64,000 nucleotides of DNA, from the NCBI GenBank assembly GCA_963556145.1, contig OY744470.1, positions 5,642,001-5,706,000 of the forward strand, written 5' to 3'. This DNA is from Hygrocybe punicea (taxonomy: Eukaryota > Basidiomycota > Agaricomycetes > Agaricales > Hygrophoraceae). The first letter of the stretch is position 1, and each line of letters starts with the position of its first letter. Positions 45,687 through 57,543 of the stretch are shown here, piece after piece. Below the pieces are notes generated by a model, which worked only from the letters and a program-made list of their open reading frames with translations, did not search any database and was not told the origin of the DNA. A program made the translations under genes and the position numbers.

Positions 45687-46015
45687 AGGGAAATGCAGGG
45701 GTAATCCCAGGATACATTTGTCTGTATCCGTACTCATACTTGCCACAGATACGGATACCATATTCGTGGATTTTACCCACGGATTCCTGATCAAAATGAG
45801 CCGGAGATCATCCAAAATGGTCTAAGAATTGACTGAGATAGAGTCCAATCAATGTTTAGTCTCTATCTCAGTCAATGCTTGACCGTTTTGGATGATCTCT
45901 GGCTCATTTTGAAGCCCACAGATACGAGAATCTGTATCCGTACTCGTACTCTTAAGAGTATGGATACCTGCGGATCAGGGATTACCCTTATCCCTGCATT
46001 TCCCTATGCCCTATT
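45676..46015. mobile_element. Foldback MITE with 11-bp target-site duplication
   Basis: The element is 45687-46004 (318 bp); tatgccctatt flanks it at 45676-45686 and 46005-46015. Ends are inverted repeats (gggaaatgcaggg at the left, ccctgcatttccc at the right). The whole element folds on itself: left arm to about 45843 ending gactgagatagag, a 17-bp loop (45844-45860), and a right arm starting ctctatctcagtcaatgc, with catccaaaatggtc pairing to gaccgttttggatg. No coding capacity. An 11-bp duplication points to a MULE-type or related transposase. Confidence 0.88.
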
Positions 46016-46489
46016 TGTTTCCATTCATTGTTTCCATCACCTGCCCCCAATCCAATTTCAAAGTTTGATTTTATCCCGACTTCATTTCTATTGCGTCCTT
46101 TCTTTCCGACCCTGACATTTAATTATTTTCTCATCTATTTTGCATTTCCACTCTCTATTTGTCCCGTTTTTGTAGTTTTCTGCCTCTTGTTTCATTTCCG
46201 CTTAGTTATATTGTCGTTATATTTTCTTTTGCTTCAGTTCTACGTATATGTTTCATTTTCCGGACACTGGCTTCACCGACTTTTGTTCTCTGCTCCCCGC
46301 TCTCAGCCTCCAACCATCCATTGAGTTCTGCTAGTCACCATCCGCTGTCCCCGTTCACATCATCCACAACCCACCTCATCCTATCGAACCCAATTCCACA
46401 ACCACCATGTCAGCCTTATCTCACGCATCCGAGTTCTGAGTCCACGTAGTATCGACCAAGGATGGTCTTTATTTAAAGTACCCTGGAGA
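46016..46489. other. No gene seen; pyrimidine-rich
   Basis: Strongly C+T-rich on the plus strand (ttcatttccattttccgg type). No motif; target DNA of the MITE and of the LTR to the right. Confidence 0.45.
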
Positions 46490-47352
46490 TGTAGAGACTC
46501 AACGTCCCTCTGAGTCCATACCATCGATATATCACGAATCCAGACGAACTCGATGCCTCCAGATGACTCCCATTCCAACCCGATGTAACCCGATGTGAAC
46601 ATGACCTGATGTATGCCGCTTTATCACAGCCACTTTCGGACAAAATCCGGCAGCCTCAGAAGCCCTGGAGTTCTAATTATAGGAGACGGATCTCATCGGA
46701 CTTGATCCCCAACTTCGGACTTGCCTTATATATGCATCCCCTTGTCCTTTCAGAGATATGTAGGAGATTTTAGATCTTTTTCTTGGACATTCATTTTCCC
46801 CTCCATTTTCCTGTCTTTGTCGCATGGCAACTCCCCTCTTTTCATCCCCATTCCAACCTTTCTTTGTAGTTTACCATCGGCTGAAATAGACATGTCTGAA
46901 AGTAGACTACTCACTCATGTACTATAAAAATGGTCTCCGACGACCATACAAAAAAAGATACCCTTAGTCCCTGTTTCCATATAGTCAGAAGCATCTTTTA
47001 ATCCCTTCACAAGCTCGTCCTAGTAGCCCTTAGACTTTTATAGTTCACATCATCATCATTATTGTTGTTCCTCCACTCATTCATCATTTCCGACCCGACC
47101 CGACCCGACCTGACCCGCCGTACCCGACATTGTCGGCATCGTTGGGTTCATTGTTATTTACCCGTTTTCATTCCATCCATTGCCGGATTTATCGTTATTT
47201 GTCCAGTTTTACATGGTGGCTTATATTTTTACTTCCATTTCCACTTTGTACTACTATTCCCGACACTGACTTATCCACCATCACTTCTATGCTGACACCC
47301 CTTGGTTAGGATCACTTTATTGTTCCAAAGCCACCCTGAACCCACATCTACA
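46490..47352. mobile_element. Solo LTR, copy 2 (inverted relative to copy 1)
   Basis: Reverse complement of the element at 3437-4361, diverged and 863 bp long. Ends tgtagagactcaacgtccct on the left and ccacatctaca on the right keep the TGTA...TACA form. It abuts the hAT transposase remnant exactly where the C-terminal dimerisation domain is coded (KVYKTSIVKISTVD). I see no clean target duplication (ggaga against gtgga), so the flanks have changed or the copy is old. Confidence 0.82.
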
Positions 47353-49479
47353 GTGGATATCTATCTTCACAATGCTTGTTTTATAAACTTTCTCTGCACT
47401 GAGTTTATTGTGTGGTTTGGTGTGAGTGATGCCAAAGGTGCTGAAAGCACGCTCACATCCAGCAGAGTTGGCAATGACACTTAGAATATGAATTGCAAGT
47501 TTTACAATGGCATTGCGACCATCTGATTGCCTGTTATCGATTCAGCTCCATACAAAAACAAGGTCTAGTGGTGTATTCTGAACAGCAGCAGTTGTTTCAT
47601 ATACCGAACTCAGAAACAAGCTGTAGCTCACGTCTTTCTTGTACATCTCAGCCATCACATCTAAGCTCATTGATTCATGTGAAAACTCCTTTTCTTCTCG
47701 CATATAGTCAGTGAAAGCTTTCATGAAATTGAGGTCAGCAATTTGGCCAAATATACACAAGAGAACACGTTCAGCTATCCAATATAGACCAGCCTCAGTG
47801 AGTGCCCCATGATTGAAGCATTTAGCATGAATATGTGGATTTAAAAACCAGCAAGGATAAAAACATCCTGATCAGCCTTTGCCCAATGCTTCTCGAGACT
47901 ACCAAGGATGGTGTCATGAACTTCAATGTCCAGAGCTGGATCTGAGTAGATGCAATACAAGTTGCCAAGAGTAAGAAGGACATGGTCAAGTTGAGTATGT
48001 GATGCTTGGGTTATGTTGGCTGCAATTGCGAGTGGCTCAAGGATAATTTGTACCCTGCCCAATCAATCAATGTTATGTGGCCCTTGCAATGACCAAAAGA
48101 TGACTCGCTTTACCAAAATTTTCCAGAAGCGATCATCACCAACTGTTGACAGAATGCTCTGTGCCTTGACCTTTGCATCCTGCCTCATTCCCACACACAC
48201 AAGAAGTGCTTCCCTGTTGCGTGATGCGCAATGTACCATGGCTCCCTTGACCTTCAAAAGGCGACTGACTGATAAGTAGTGGGCTGTCCATCAAGTGACT
48301 ACTGGCAAGAGCAAGGCAAAGAAGTTCCCATTGTATGTGAACTTTTGCTCCTTTTGCAAGAGATCAAGGGCAGCAGACAAGAACAATCATCCATAGATAA
48401 AATGCCCTGAGCAAATGGCACATCTTCTTCCCATCGGGGCCATCATCTGTACACCAGGCAATTGTCTGCACCTCAAACTCATTGTTTATCACTGAGAATG
48501 ATATCAAGGAGTTTGTCGCCTGTTTTGGGGTGGCCTGACATGTCATGTGTGCGGACAAGGTAAGGCTGCAAAGTTTTGGTGAGTGGGGATGTTAATTTGA
48601 GCAGTTTAATGACTCACTTCATATTCGACTGTCATCATAGATGTGATTACAGATGTCTTCGCGACATTCTTCCATCCATCACACTGGCCAGTTCCCACAT
48701 TCCCTTGCACCTTTGCTTTAATATTTGCATTGGCATTTGCCACTTCTGCATTTAAAACCTGTCCTGACATCACACAGTGGTCAGGCACCTTGACACCAGG
48801 TATCCACATATTGACAAACAGCCAGGTCTGTGGGTTGCTGGCCACATTCCACAGAATGCCACCGGAGACAAAATGCTTACACATGTCAACGTCAAATTCA
48901 GCCTGCCTAGTTACATTGATACCCAAATGAGATATCTTTGATCTCTTTGAGGGTCAGCTTTCAGATGCCGCAGACTGGCTCTGGGAAGTGGTGGTTTCCA
49001 TTCCTATTGTTCCACTGGGACTCACATTCTCTTTCTCTATCAGTAGTGCACTGATCTTGATTCTGATGTCAGGTGGAATAAGAGTGTATCCCTGCAAGTG
49101 AGCCTTAAGCTTCTTCAGTTTTCTGCAAATTGGGTTGATTGCAGAGAATGCTAGAGATTTTTCTCAGATAAGACTGCTAGTGAAGCAGTACAAACTTGCC
49201 TGCATGTCACAGCTCTATTTCTGTACACCATGCTGGTTCACCTCCAGCTTCAGCTGTTGTTGCATCAGCTTGTTGACAAGTTGCCATGTATGCTGAAAGG
49301 CAACTAATACACCATGCATTCAAGTGAGACTCATCCGTTAGGTATTTTGATTTGTTGGAAGTAAAATAGAGCCAGAGGGGACATTTTGGTGGCATAAGAT
49401 GAATAAATATTAATATTTTCCATAACATTACATGTTCTACTTTGAGATATCTACGTGACATTGACCCTGTTGACTTCAC
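47353..49479 (-). pseudogene. hAT-family transposase, decayed
   Basis: Minus-strand fragments in several frames follow the fungal hAT order: BED-finger remnant (HLNAWCISCLSAYM, near 49300); FDVDMCKHFVSGGILWNVAS and ATGQ/VGTGQCDGWKNVAKTSV (48900-48640, holding the first catalytic Asp in CDGW); IAWCTDDGPDGKKMCHLL (48450); LLPVVT-stop-WTAHYLSVSRLL (48310); ILEPLAIAANITQASHTQLD, LTLGNLYCIYSDPALDIEV and HWAKADQDVF (48050-47860); FMKAFTDYMREEKEF (47720); and the dimerisation domain NAIVKLAIHILSVIANSAG, CERAFSTFGITHTKHNKLS (47490-47390). There are several stops and shifts and the AHQLNLIVGDYL region is deleted. The C-terminal end is cut by LTR copy 2. CpG-poor, hence old. It cannot itself be the source of the hAT-like elements at 9.5 and 59-62 kb without repair. 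Confidence 0.82.
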
Positions 49480-49879
49480 AGACTGATGGAGTCAGACCTT
49501 CTCACATCATTTGACCTTATTGACAGGGTCAAAGTGGTCAAGACAACACTGGCTTCAGTCACACATCCATGTTTGGCAACTTGGACCCATTTGGGAAATC
49601 AGCAACTGCCGGTTGGAGTTCAACTCCTCATTTTCAACAATACAAAACAGGTGCAGAAGGGTACCCGAGGTAATTTCTTTTTTTAATTTTTTGTGAGTTG
49701 GATGCTAATGATTATTATAATGATTGCAGCTACACCCATGACAAACACAGGCAAACCTGAACCACAACCAACACTAGCCCAGAAAACAACACCACGGCCA
49801 CAAACAGAACAGATGCCAATGGCCACGAGGCCAGGTTACGAGGATGCACCAATGGCTGAGACAGATGGCTGAGACAAGC

Positions 49880-50250
49880 ACAGTGACGGCGAGGGCACAG
49901 ATGGCCAGCCAGGGGAAGATGACAGGGACGGAGATGGACAGTGACGAGACAACAGAATGACAGAGATGATGATGATGATCCAGGGGACGATGAGGATGAT
50001 GATGGGGATGGAGACTGCCAGCGAGGGGACGACAGGATGACAGAGATGACGACAAGAATCTAGTGGATGACGAGGACTACGGGGGATGACAGTGACAACG
50101 AGGTTGATGACAATGACAAGGGAAATGACAGGAATGAGAATGACAGGGACAAGAAGGTGGGGATGGGAATGGGAATGGGAATGATGGGGATGGAAACGAC
50201 AGGGACAAGGATGGCGGAGACATAGATGAAGACAATGAGGACGAGGGGAA
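49880..50250 (+). repeat. Purine-rich low-complexity tract (GAT/GGRGAY)
   Basis: Irregular tandem gatgatgatgaggatgatgg and gggaatgggaatgggaatga sequence. The long frames on the minus strand here (His/Ser/Leu-rich) are by-products of base asymmetry and were not called as genes. Confidence 0.9.
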
Positions 50251-50883
50251 TGCAACAGATATGTACATCCCACTCTCCTCCCTCTCCTCCTCCCTCTCCC
50301 CCTTCCTGCTGCCCTTCCCTGCTGCCTTCCCACCTTCCCACTTCTCCCACTCCCACTCCTTTCTCCCACTCCCACACCAATGTCATGACCCCAAATGGTT
50401 TTGGGTGTAATGTCATGGGTTTACCATCAGACCACGGACTTAGATATTTAAGTGCAAGACTATGGATGCACACCTACACTCATTAGTATCCATTCTATGC
50501 CTTTCCACATTATGCATGCTAGTGAACAGATACAAATAGCATATATGCTTACCTTTATATCATTTATTATGGCTTCACTAGCAATGCCCAGACCTAGCCA
50601 TTTATGTATGGTGCACAGAGGCACATCCCCCACTCATTAGTATTTATTATATATTTCTCTGTATTGCGTGTGCAAGGAGACAAGCCCAACTAGCATTCTT
50701 ACTTATATTAGCAGTAATGGATTGATTACAAATCTTGTTTACTTGTATTGATCAAAAGCGGCTCAGCTAGATAATGGGAAATGATTAGATAAGATATGAA
50801 CAAGAGGATGATAAGATAGTGATAAGATAGGATGCATCAGAGAGTGATTGTGATAGTTTGCTTACATAAAGACAATGGAAGTC

Positions 50884-51042
50884 TATTGTTCTGATCAGTT
50901 CATTGTTCCAAACAGTTCAAATGGAGATAGAGCCCATTGTTCACAGCCTCTTTGATGCCATCTATTGTTCTTATGACTCAGCCCCATTGTTCTCACTTTC
51001 CCATTGTTCTCAGTCCTCCATTGTTCTCCAACAGTATAAATA
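50884..51042 (+). promoter_or_regulatory. LTR-like promoter: seven ATTGTT motifs and TATAAATA
   Basis: Seven copies of ATTGTTC (mostly in [cw]cattgttctc context) lie in 145 bp directly upstream of a perfect TATAAATA (51035-51042), followed by gggccccc and transcription-start-like sequence. This looks like the U3 region of an LTR, interrupted about 85 bp further on by the LINE at 51139-57530 and continuing after 57544 with repeated agtcagctttagtcag. The LTR ends were not found. Confidence 0.5.
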
Positions 51043-51125
51043 GGGCCCCCAAATTACAGTAGTCAGTAGGATTTCCCCCCTCACCAATCATTAGTCAGTC
51101 TTAGTCTGGGTTCACACAGTGTGAT

Positions 51126-51134
51126 CCCTCATTC

Positions 51135-51138
<4 letters not shown>
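51126..51138. repeat. LINE target-site duplication, left (ccctcattctatt)
   Basis: Identical 13-bp sequence at 57531-57543. The left copy directly precedes the poly(T). Confidence 0.93.

Positions 51139-51167
<29 letters not shown>
51137..51167 (-). other. Poly(A) tail of the LINE
   Basis: About 30 uninterrupted T's on the plus strand (A's on the element's strand) directly at the target duplication, as expected of target-primed reverse transcription. Confidence 0.95.
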
Positions 51168-51458
51168 CCTAGTTTATTCTCCTTTACAGTACATTGTATG
51201 TAGAGATTCCTGTTATGTATGCTACTTGTCATGTCAAGTGGGTGCATGAAGTCCTGAGGCAACATGTGGAAAGCAGCAGTGCCGTTCCCGGTAGGAGTGT
51301 ATCTCCTGTAATAACTGAAACCCAGGTATGGGTAGATTATAAAATATAGAATGGGAAGGTCGGGGCCGTGGGGCCGGGGGTATGCGGAACAGGGTGTACG
51401 GCACGCGGTATGTAGTGCGTGGGATGTGAGTGTGGTGGGATGACGGGGGGCGGTGGGG

Positions 51459-54400
51459 TTAGCTGCTACATTCGTGTGTGATGTCGGGAATGTGTCCAAA
51501 CGCTTGCCGGAGTCGCTGTGTGTCGTTGATGTAACGGAAGAGCGGTGGAAGGTGCTTTGGGGTGCATAGCAGTTTCTTCACATATCCTGCATCACGCCCT
51601 ACCGTTCGGCGTAGTTTTCGGCGTGCATGGTCGTGTGCTGGGCAAAACAGGAGAAAGTGGGTGACAGTCTCGTGGTGACGACGACAGCAAGGACAAATGG
51701 GGGTGTCAGCGCGGTTGATCTTATGCAAATGATGATTGAGTCCCACGTGGCCTGTTCTTAGCTGTGTGAGGATTGCGACGTGTTTCTTGGGCAGAGATTG
51801 GGTTAACTTCCGATATGTGGCCGGTGAGAAGCTCGGGTCGATTTCCAGGAGCCGTCTGCATCTCGGGGACTGGGCCCATTCCCTGTCTGCCCATTTCTTT
51901 AGCCTGTCTAGGAACAACCTCGCCGCCGCCGTCTTGCTGTGTGGTAGAGCATGCCGTAGTGGGGCGGGAAGTCCTGTGGCTGCCGTTACGTTCCCTTGTG
52001 CTGCTCTCTTCGCATGACCATCTGCTGCCTCATTGCCTCCGATGCCCTCGTGTCCTGGTGCCCATTTTATTGTCAGATTCATCCTCTTATGTTGCCTCCT
52101 AACCATGTCTAGCCTCTTGTGGAACAGGTCGAATATGTAGTGTGAGGGGCCCGCTTCGAGAGATTTGATCGCCCGTATTGCTGCCTGTCCGTCCACGAAC
52201 ATTGAAACACCCCGAACCCCCTTTTCTCCTCTCAGCAACTTCAGTCCCAGTATCGTGCCTATCCCTTCTCCTTCGTGTACCGTGTGATGCTCCTGTTTAC
52301 CTAGTTTGTACCTTCTGACTCTCTTTCTCCTTCGCCCTGCTCGCATGAGTACCGCCGCTGCGCCTATCATACCATCCAAACCTGATCCATCAGTATATAT
52401 TTTGATATCGTTGTTATCTTGTTCGTGAGCTTCCTTGGCCTCTTCTCGTGATGGCCGTATCTGCGTCGTGACCTCTGGTTCCCATTTCGTGTCGTATCTG
52501 CATGTGGTGATCTTTTCCATGTGTTCCGTTTTGACGTTGTAGTCCAATATGAGGTCATGTATGGGGGTGGGGTGTCTTTTTACCCGGCGTACCCGTGCGT
52601 TCTTGACGGCTTTGCTTAGTGGGTGCACCGGCGGGAGCGTTGCAAGGCGTAGGGCTGCCCGTTGTCGAGTCCTATCTACTAAAAAGTGAAATGGTAAAAG
52701 GTCTGCGTGGACATCTAGGATGTCGGTGGCCGTGGTTGACAATGCGCCGGTGATCATTATGGCTGCCTTGCGTTGTATGCCTGTTAGTTTTCGTACCATC
52801 GCTGTGCCTCCTCCGCCTCTCCTAGTCCCTCTTCCGTCTTTCTTCGAAGTTGAGCCCATGAAGACCTCCGCAGCGTAGAGCATTCTTGGTACCGCGATCG
52901 ATAGGTAAAGCCTTCTCATGATCCTCGCCGGTATCCCCCCTGATGTCTTAGATAGCCTCCTGAACTCCAAAAGCCAGTCCTGGCCCTTTTTGAGTGCTGC
53001 CACTCCCTGTTCCTTCCATCGAAGTTCGCGGTCAATGTGTACGCCAAGAAACTTGATTGATGTCTTGGGGGGTATGGGTCTTCCGGCAATGTTAATCGGT
53101 AGCCCTGTTATTATGATTCTTTTCTGTGGGTTGTCTGGGTCCACCTGTCGTCGTCGCGTCAGATCGATAAGCTGGAATTTGTCGACACCAAATTCGCAGT
53201 TATGTTCCCTCGCCCACTCTAGAATGCCGCCCGGCCTCTCCATAATGGACTCCAGCTTCGCATGTGCTTCCCCAAAATTCCGGCCCACCGCGAGTACGTT
53301 CGAGTCGTCAAGGTATAGGATGCCATGTTCCCCATTGCGTGGGATGGGGATGTCGAGCTGGTCTGAGTTGTAGAATAGGTAGCACGTCGGCGAGACGGGG
53401 CTGCCCTGGTCGAGTCCGTTGTCTACATCAAAGGGTTCTGAGGTGAATTCATCAAAGGTCAGTGTGGTACGACGGGCTGTGAGCGTTCTCTCTAGCCACC
53501 CAGTGATCTCCACTGGTACGCCGCGTTTTCGCATATTATGCACCATACGGTCAATGGCTGTACTCGGAAAGGCCCCTTTGACATCAAGGGAGAGTAACGA
53601 TACCACATTACCTTTCCGCCATTCATCCTTGATTATCTTGCTCATAAATAGAATCGCGTCCGTTGTGCTACGGCCAGCTCTCCCTCCAAAGTGATTGTCT
53701 GGCAAGACTCGGGCTCTCTCGCTCATGACCGTGATGTCTTCGTTGACGCATGAGTTCATCAGCCTCGCGTACCCATCCGATAGTACTATGGGCCGCCATG
53801 CTCCAGGGATGGAGTAGTCTGGCTTGCCCGGCTACTTCAGTACGATTGTCTCCGTGACCACCCAATGTCTTGGGTACGTCTCCAACCCAAAGGTCGCTCT
53901 GAAAATGGGGCCGAGAAAGGGGACCAGCATATCGCCGGCGTTCTTGAATACTGCATTTGGTGGGGTGTTGCGTTTGGTGCCCTTGTATGGCTGCATACGT
54001 TGGATGGCTCTGTGGATTTGCGCATTGGTGATGGGTCGGAAGTTCCATGCTGGCGGTGGATACTCGGGGTCTTTGGGGACTGATGAGGTGGCGGGTTTGC
54101 TGGGGAAGAAGTTGCTGTGAAAAGCTTTGCTCTTATCTGCGTTAGTCGTCAGTTCGCGTTTCTCATTTGTTGTGGTGTCTGTAATATATAGTGTGGGCAC
54201 CTTCGCCCTCCCTCCATCCGATGCAGGACCTGTCACCAATCGGCTCGCTGTCCATTGGCTAGATGTGTCGATACTCTTTAGCCATTCCGACCAATGTGTT
54301 GCCTTAACCGTCTGTATATGAGCTGCATACCTGTGTTTGGCTGTTTTGTATGCCTCGTGGATTGGGTGTCCCTCCACGTGTCGGTACCGGTATGATTTGT

Positions 54401-55433
54401 TGCCGAGGTTGCGGACCGTTTTCCGTTCTGCTCTCAGGTCTTGATTCCACCATCGTTTGCTGTAGGGGGATAGTTTAGTCACAGGGACACATTTCGTTAC
54501 CGCGTTCCAGACTGCTCCCTCCAATTCTCCTAGCGCCCGGTGGAAGGAGTCGTGCGACGTGAGTTCTGCTGGGGCTGGGAGGGTGTCCAGGTTCTCCTTG
54601 AGCGAGTTTCTGAACTCTGTCCAGTCCGCCGCACGAAAGTTCAGGCATTGTATTTGAGGTCTAGACGGGGCGGTTAGATCTAGCATCGTAGTTATCGGGA
54701 AGTGGTCGGTCTTGGCTGGCCTATCGCCTGGTCTCGTGTCACATAGCACTACGTGGTCCATTATGGAACTAGAGCAGAAAACGTTGTCAACTCGGGTCAT
54801 GTTGCCCGTCGACATGGACTGCAGCGTTGGTGTGCCCTCTGGTAATGCCATTCTCATGTCGTATCAGGCTAAGAGGTCTAACAAAGGTCCTGCTGCTTCG
54901 AGGTTAGCATTGGTGAAGAGGTGGTTGTTACGCTCTTCATCCCAGAGTGGGTGGTGGCGGTTGAAGTCTCCTGCCAGGACGTAGTGGACTGGGGTCTGGG
55001 CTGGAGCTCGAGCTGCTACGCTACCAAGGTAATGTCGCAGTGTGGATATGTTGTTGTTGTTGTTACAGTCGTTGTATACATTGATGATTCTGATGATCCC
55101 AAAGTTCCCTTTTATCTCTGCCGCTGTGATGTCAGGTGAGTCAATTAGTATTGGAGACCAGGAGTCAGATCGGAGCCGTCTGTTGACCAGTATTATTGAT
55201 CGGGTGGGATGTGTTGTGTGTCTGTCATGGTGTCGTGGGGGGTATATCACTGTGTAATAAGCGTTGGCTCTCGAGAGCCCCTTGAAATCGACGTATGGTT
55301 CCTGTATGAGAATAAAGTCATAATTGGTTTTGATTGAGTCTAGCATGTCATGTTGGGCTACGAGCGATTTGTTGACGTTCTGTTGCCATAAAGTTAGTGG
55401 TTTCGATGAGTCGGGAGTGGGAGCGGAGGTCAT
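51459..55433 (-). pseudogene. LINE ORF2: endonuclease, reverse transcriptase, RNase H (two nonsense codons)
   Basis: One continuous frame of 1,325 codons interrupted only by TGA (54864-54866) and TAG (53832-53834). AP-like endonuclease at the start: LTLWQQNVNKS, FILIQEPYVDFKG, YVLAGDFNRHHPLW (DFN.H), DHFPITT (the SDH-type His). Reverse transcriptase: KPGKPDYSIPGAWRPIVLSD, LLSLDVKGAFPS, GLDQGSPVSPTCYLF, and catalytic YLDDS. RNase H: IYTDGSGLDGMIGAAAV, EGEGIGTILGLKLL, MFVDGQAAIRAI, WAPGHEGIGGNEAADGHAK, so all four acidic residues are kept. C-terminus: CPCCRRHHETVTHFLLFC zinc motif. Length and domain order are those of Tad1-clade LINEs. Apart from the two stops it looks intact; both stops can be explained by single C-to-T changes (CGA and CAG). 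Confidence 0.92.
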
Positions 55434-55696
55434 ATATAGAGCTCCTCCGTCGAGGGTGAGTGGATAGGATGATGTTGTTGGTGTTGGTGATGATGTTGTT
55501 GGGGTGGGTGTGGGGTCATTGTTCGCAGCGCAGCGGTCATTGTGTCTGTGTGGGTAGATTTCCGTGTCATGATGTGGGTGGGGCCTTCAAGCGGTTCATC
55601 AGCCCACCATCCTCCGGAGGTAGGCGGCGCTGGTCTATCTGTCCAGTAAGTGTGTAACGTCTGTTGGGCAGTTTGCGTGCTTATCCTCTGGTTTCG

Positions 55697-57379
55697 TCAA
55701 TCTGTAGCTGGTGCTAGTGCTGTCCGCCGTTGTTCGGCTCCTGGGTGGCTTCTGTCATGAGGTCTCTGGTTGTCTCTCCCTCCTCTATTTTGTTCACATC
55801 GTTCGTCCGGATGTGGGTATGGGGCGTTGTCTGTGGGTGCATCCCTTCTCCACGTCGTGTCAAACGTGTTCCGCATGGGATCCGTGTCCGTTCTGCCCCA
55901 TGTGCTAGGGTTGTTGGTGGGGAAGAGTCTGTACTTGGCGTCGGGATCTCGATCGCGTGCTTGATGGAGACGCTCCCTGAAGACTCAACATTGTCGGTCA
56001 GCAGCGCCATGTCCGCCCTCTTGGCAATTGGCACATCTCAGTTCCCCGGTGCCGCATAGCTGATCTGCTGTGCGGTGGAGCCCCGCACAGTGTGCGCATA
56101 CGTCGTGGATGGATTTGCAGTCCCTCGCGATGTGGCCGAATTTCTGGCATTTCATGCATCTCCGCGGGTCCATCAATGCTTTCTTTGTCCTGCATTGCTT
56201 TCCCTCCATGAAAATACCGTATTCTAGCGCGTGGTTCGCGGCTTCTCTCATGCTGAAGCCCACTGACAAGAACGCGAATCTCTGTCCCGCTCGACGAAGG
56301 TGGGGTGGCTTGATCCATCGTGCCTTGTATATCGCCATCCTTGGAAGGGAGCTGGCTTGCTCGACCTTCTCGATCGCTGTTTGTTCATTCGGGTCAAAGG
56401 AGGTAGGGACGTGTTCGGCCACTACTTGGTACGTCCTCGAGCTCCCTGTTGATGTCCCTCCAAATTGCGCCATAAATGCGCGCATTACTTCCTTGGACTT
56501 TAAGTAGTTCGCCGCCTGCGTGGAGTTGAGTGTGTATATTATCATTCCGGATTGTGTTCTGCGCGCTCCCACAAAGGCCATGCCATTGGGTTTGTCTGCT
56601 GCCTGCATACCCATCAAGTCAAGGGCCAGGGTCGCCTTCTCCACCAACTCTTTCTCGGATAGGTTCACTAGCGGGTCGTCTTGTGTATCGGGTAGTCTGC
56701 GTACTACAATCTGCTTGTCCAATGCGTTTCCTTTCGCTATCGGCGCTGCGTGTTCCAGTGGGATCTGCGTGGTGGTCCGTATGATCGATGCGAAGGTGGG
56801 TGTGCTGTCAGTGTCAGGTTGTTCCCGATTGGTGGCCGCCTCTGCCATCTTGGTGGCCGCCTCTACCGTCTCTAATGCGCTTTTCGTGTGGGTTGTAAGT
56901 TCGTCTAAGTTGGCTTGGAGATCGTTTAGTGTGTTCGTCATTTGGTTCGTCACCCCCCGCAGCGACTCCTCCTGCTTGCCACTGGCTTCCGTTGCTGCTG
57001 TGATCGTTTCAGCTGCCGTGGTCAGTTTGGGGTGTACTATCTCGTCCATTTTCCTGTCTATTTTCGCCACTGCCTCGTTCGCCATCGCGTCCAATCCCAT
57101 CTCCTCTAGGACGAATGCTGAGGCCCTCAGGATGTTCACCACGGGTCTGGGCAGCTTGGCTATGCCCCCTGCCGCTTGTAGTAGGACATACGCTAGTCTC
57201 TGGGTAGTCATCTTTTCTCCTTGCGTGATGTATCCGTCCCGTACCAGAGCCGTTCTGGCATCTTTCACATTGAGCACGTCAGTCAAGACGCCCGTGGCAT
57301 CAGCTAACTCATCTCTGGTTGGTCTAGTCGTGTGGTTTTTGTCTAAGTTACCTCCCGGAGTTCGGTTTTTCGAGGTCAT
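55697..57379 (-). pseudogene. LINE ORF1: gag-like RNA-binding protein (one nonsense codon)
   Basis: Opens MTSKNRTPGGNLDKNHTTR; residues 130-200 form a long coiled coil (NTLNDLQANLDELTTHTKSA), followed by a domain with ERKLP-like IVVRRLPDTQDDPLVN. Three zinc knuckles follow: CMKCQKFGHIARDC, CAHCAGLHRTADQLC and CANCQEGGHGAADRQC. TGA at 55985-55987 comes directly after the last Cys, but the same frame continues with VFRERLHQARDRDPDAKYR and a charged tail to 55697, the usual C-terminal extension of this ORF1. The nonsense codon therefore removes about 95 residues while leaving the knuckles. Confidence 0.88.
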
Positions 57380-57530
57380 AGGATTATAATGTATCTTAGG
57401 ATCCTATCAGGTAGAAGTTAAGCTATCGTAGTGTTCGTTCTATTGTGCAAGAGAGGTGTGGGGCCGCCGCTCAGGTTTCCTTTGTTGGGGTCCTGGTCGG
57501 GGTGCCACGCGGTGTGTTGCCAAGAGAGTC

Positions 57531-57543
57531 CCCTCATTCTATT
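57531..57543. repeat. LINE target-site duplication, right (ccctcattctatt)
   Basis: Matches 51126-51138 exactly; marks the 5' end of the LINE. Confidence 0.93.

Larger units (their letters stand above)
51139..57530 (-). mobile_element. Full-length Tad1-type LINE (6.4 kb), minus strand
   Basis: Two ORFs (gag-like with zinc knuckles; endonuclease-RT-RNase H), a 3' UTR, and a poly(A) tail seen as T's to 51167, all flanked by a 13-bp target duplication. Complete length shows a full reverse transcription event. The sequence is CpG-rich, unlike the flanking DNA, so the insertion is younger than its surroundings. It lies inside an LTR-like sequence (50884-51125 and 57544 onward). Confidence 0.92.

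Noticed and set aside
46490..47352. Perfect target-site duplication for LTR copy 2
   Set aside because: Flanks read ggaga and gtgga; only partial similarity, so no duplication is claimed.
49774..50473. His/Ser/Leu-rich minus-strand frames as proteins
   Set aside because: They are the complement of a GAT/GGA low-complexity tract, with several phases equally open.
51137..51167. Poly(T) run as a Pol III or bacterial-type terminator
   Set aside because: It is the poly(A) tail of the minus-strand LINE, sitting exactly at a 13-bp target duplication.
51459..57379. Functional link between the deaminase-like genes and C-to-T stops in the LINE
   Set aside because: Spontaneous deamination of methylated cytosine explains the changes equally well, and the deaminase substrate is unknown; kept only as a remark.
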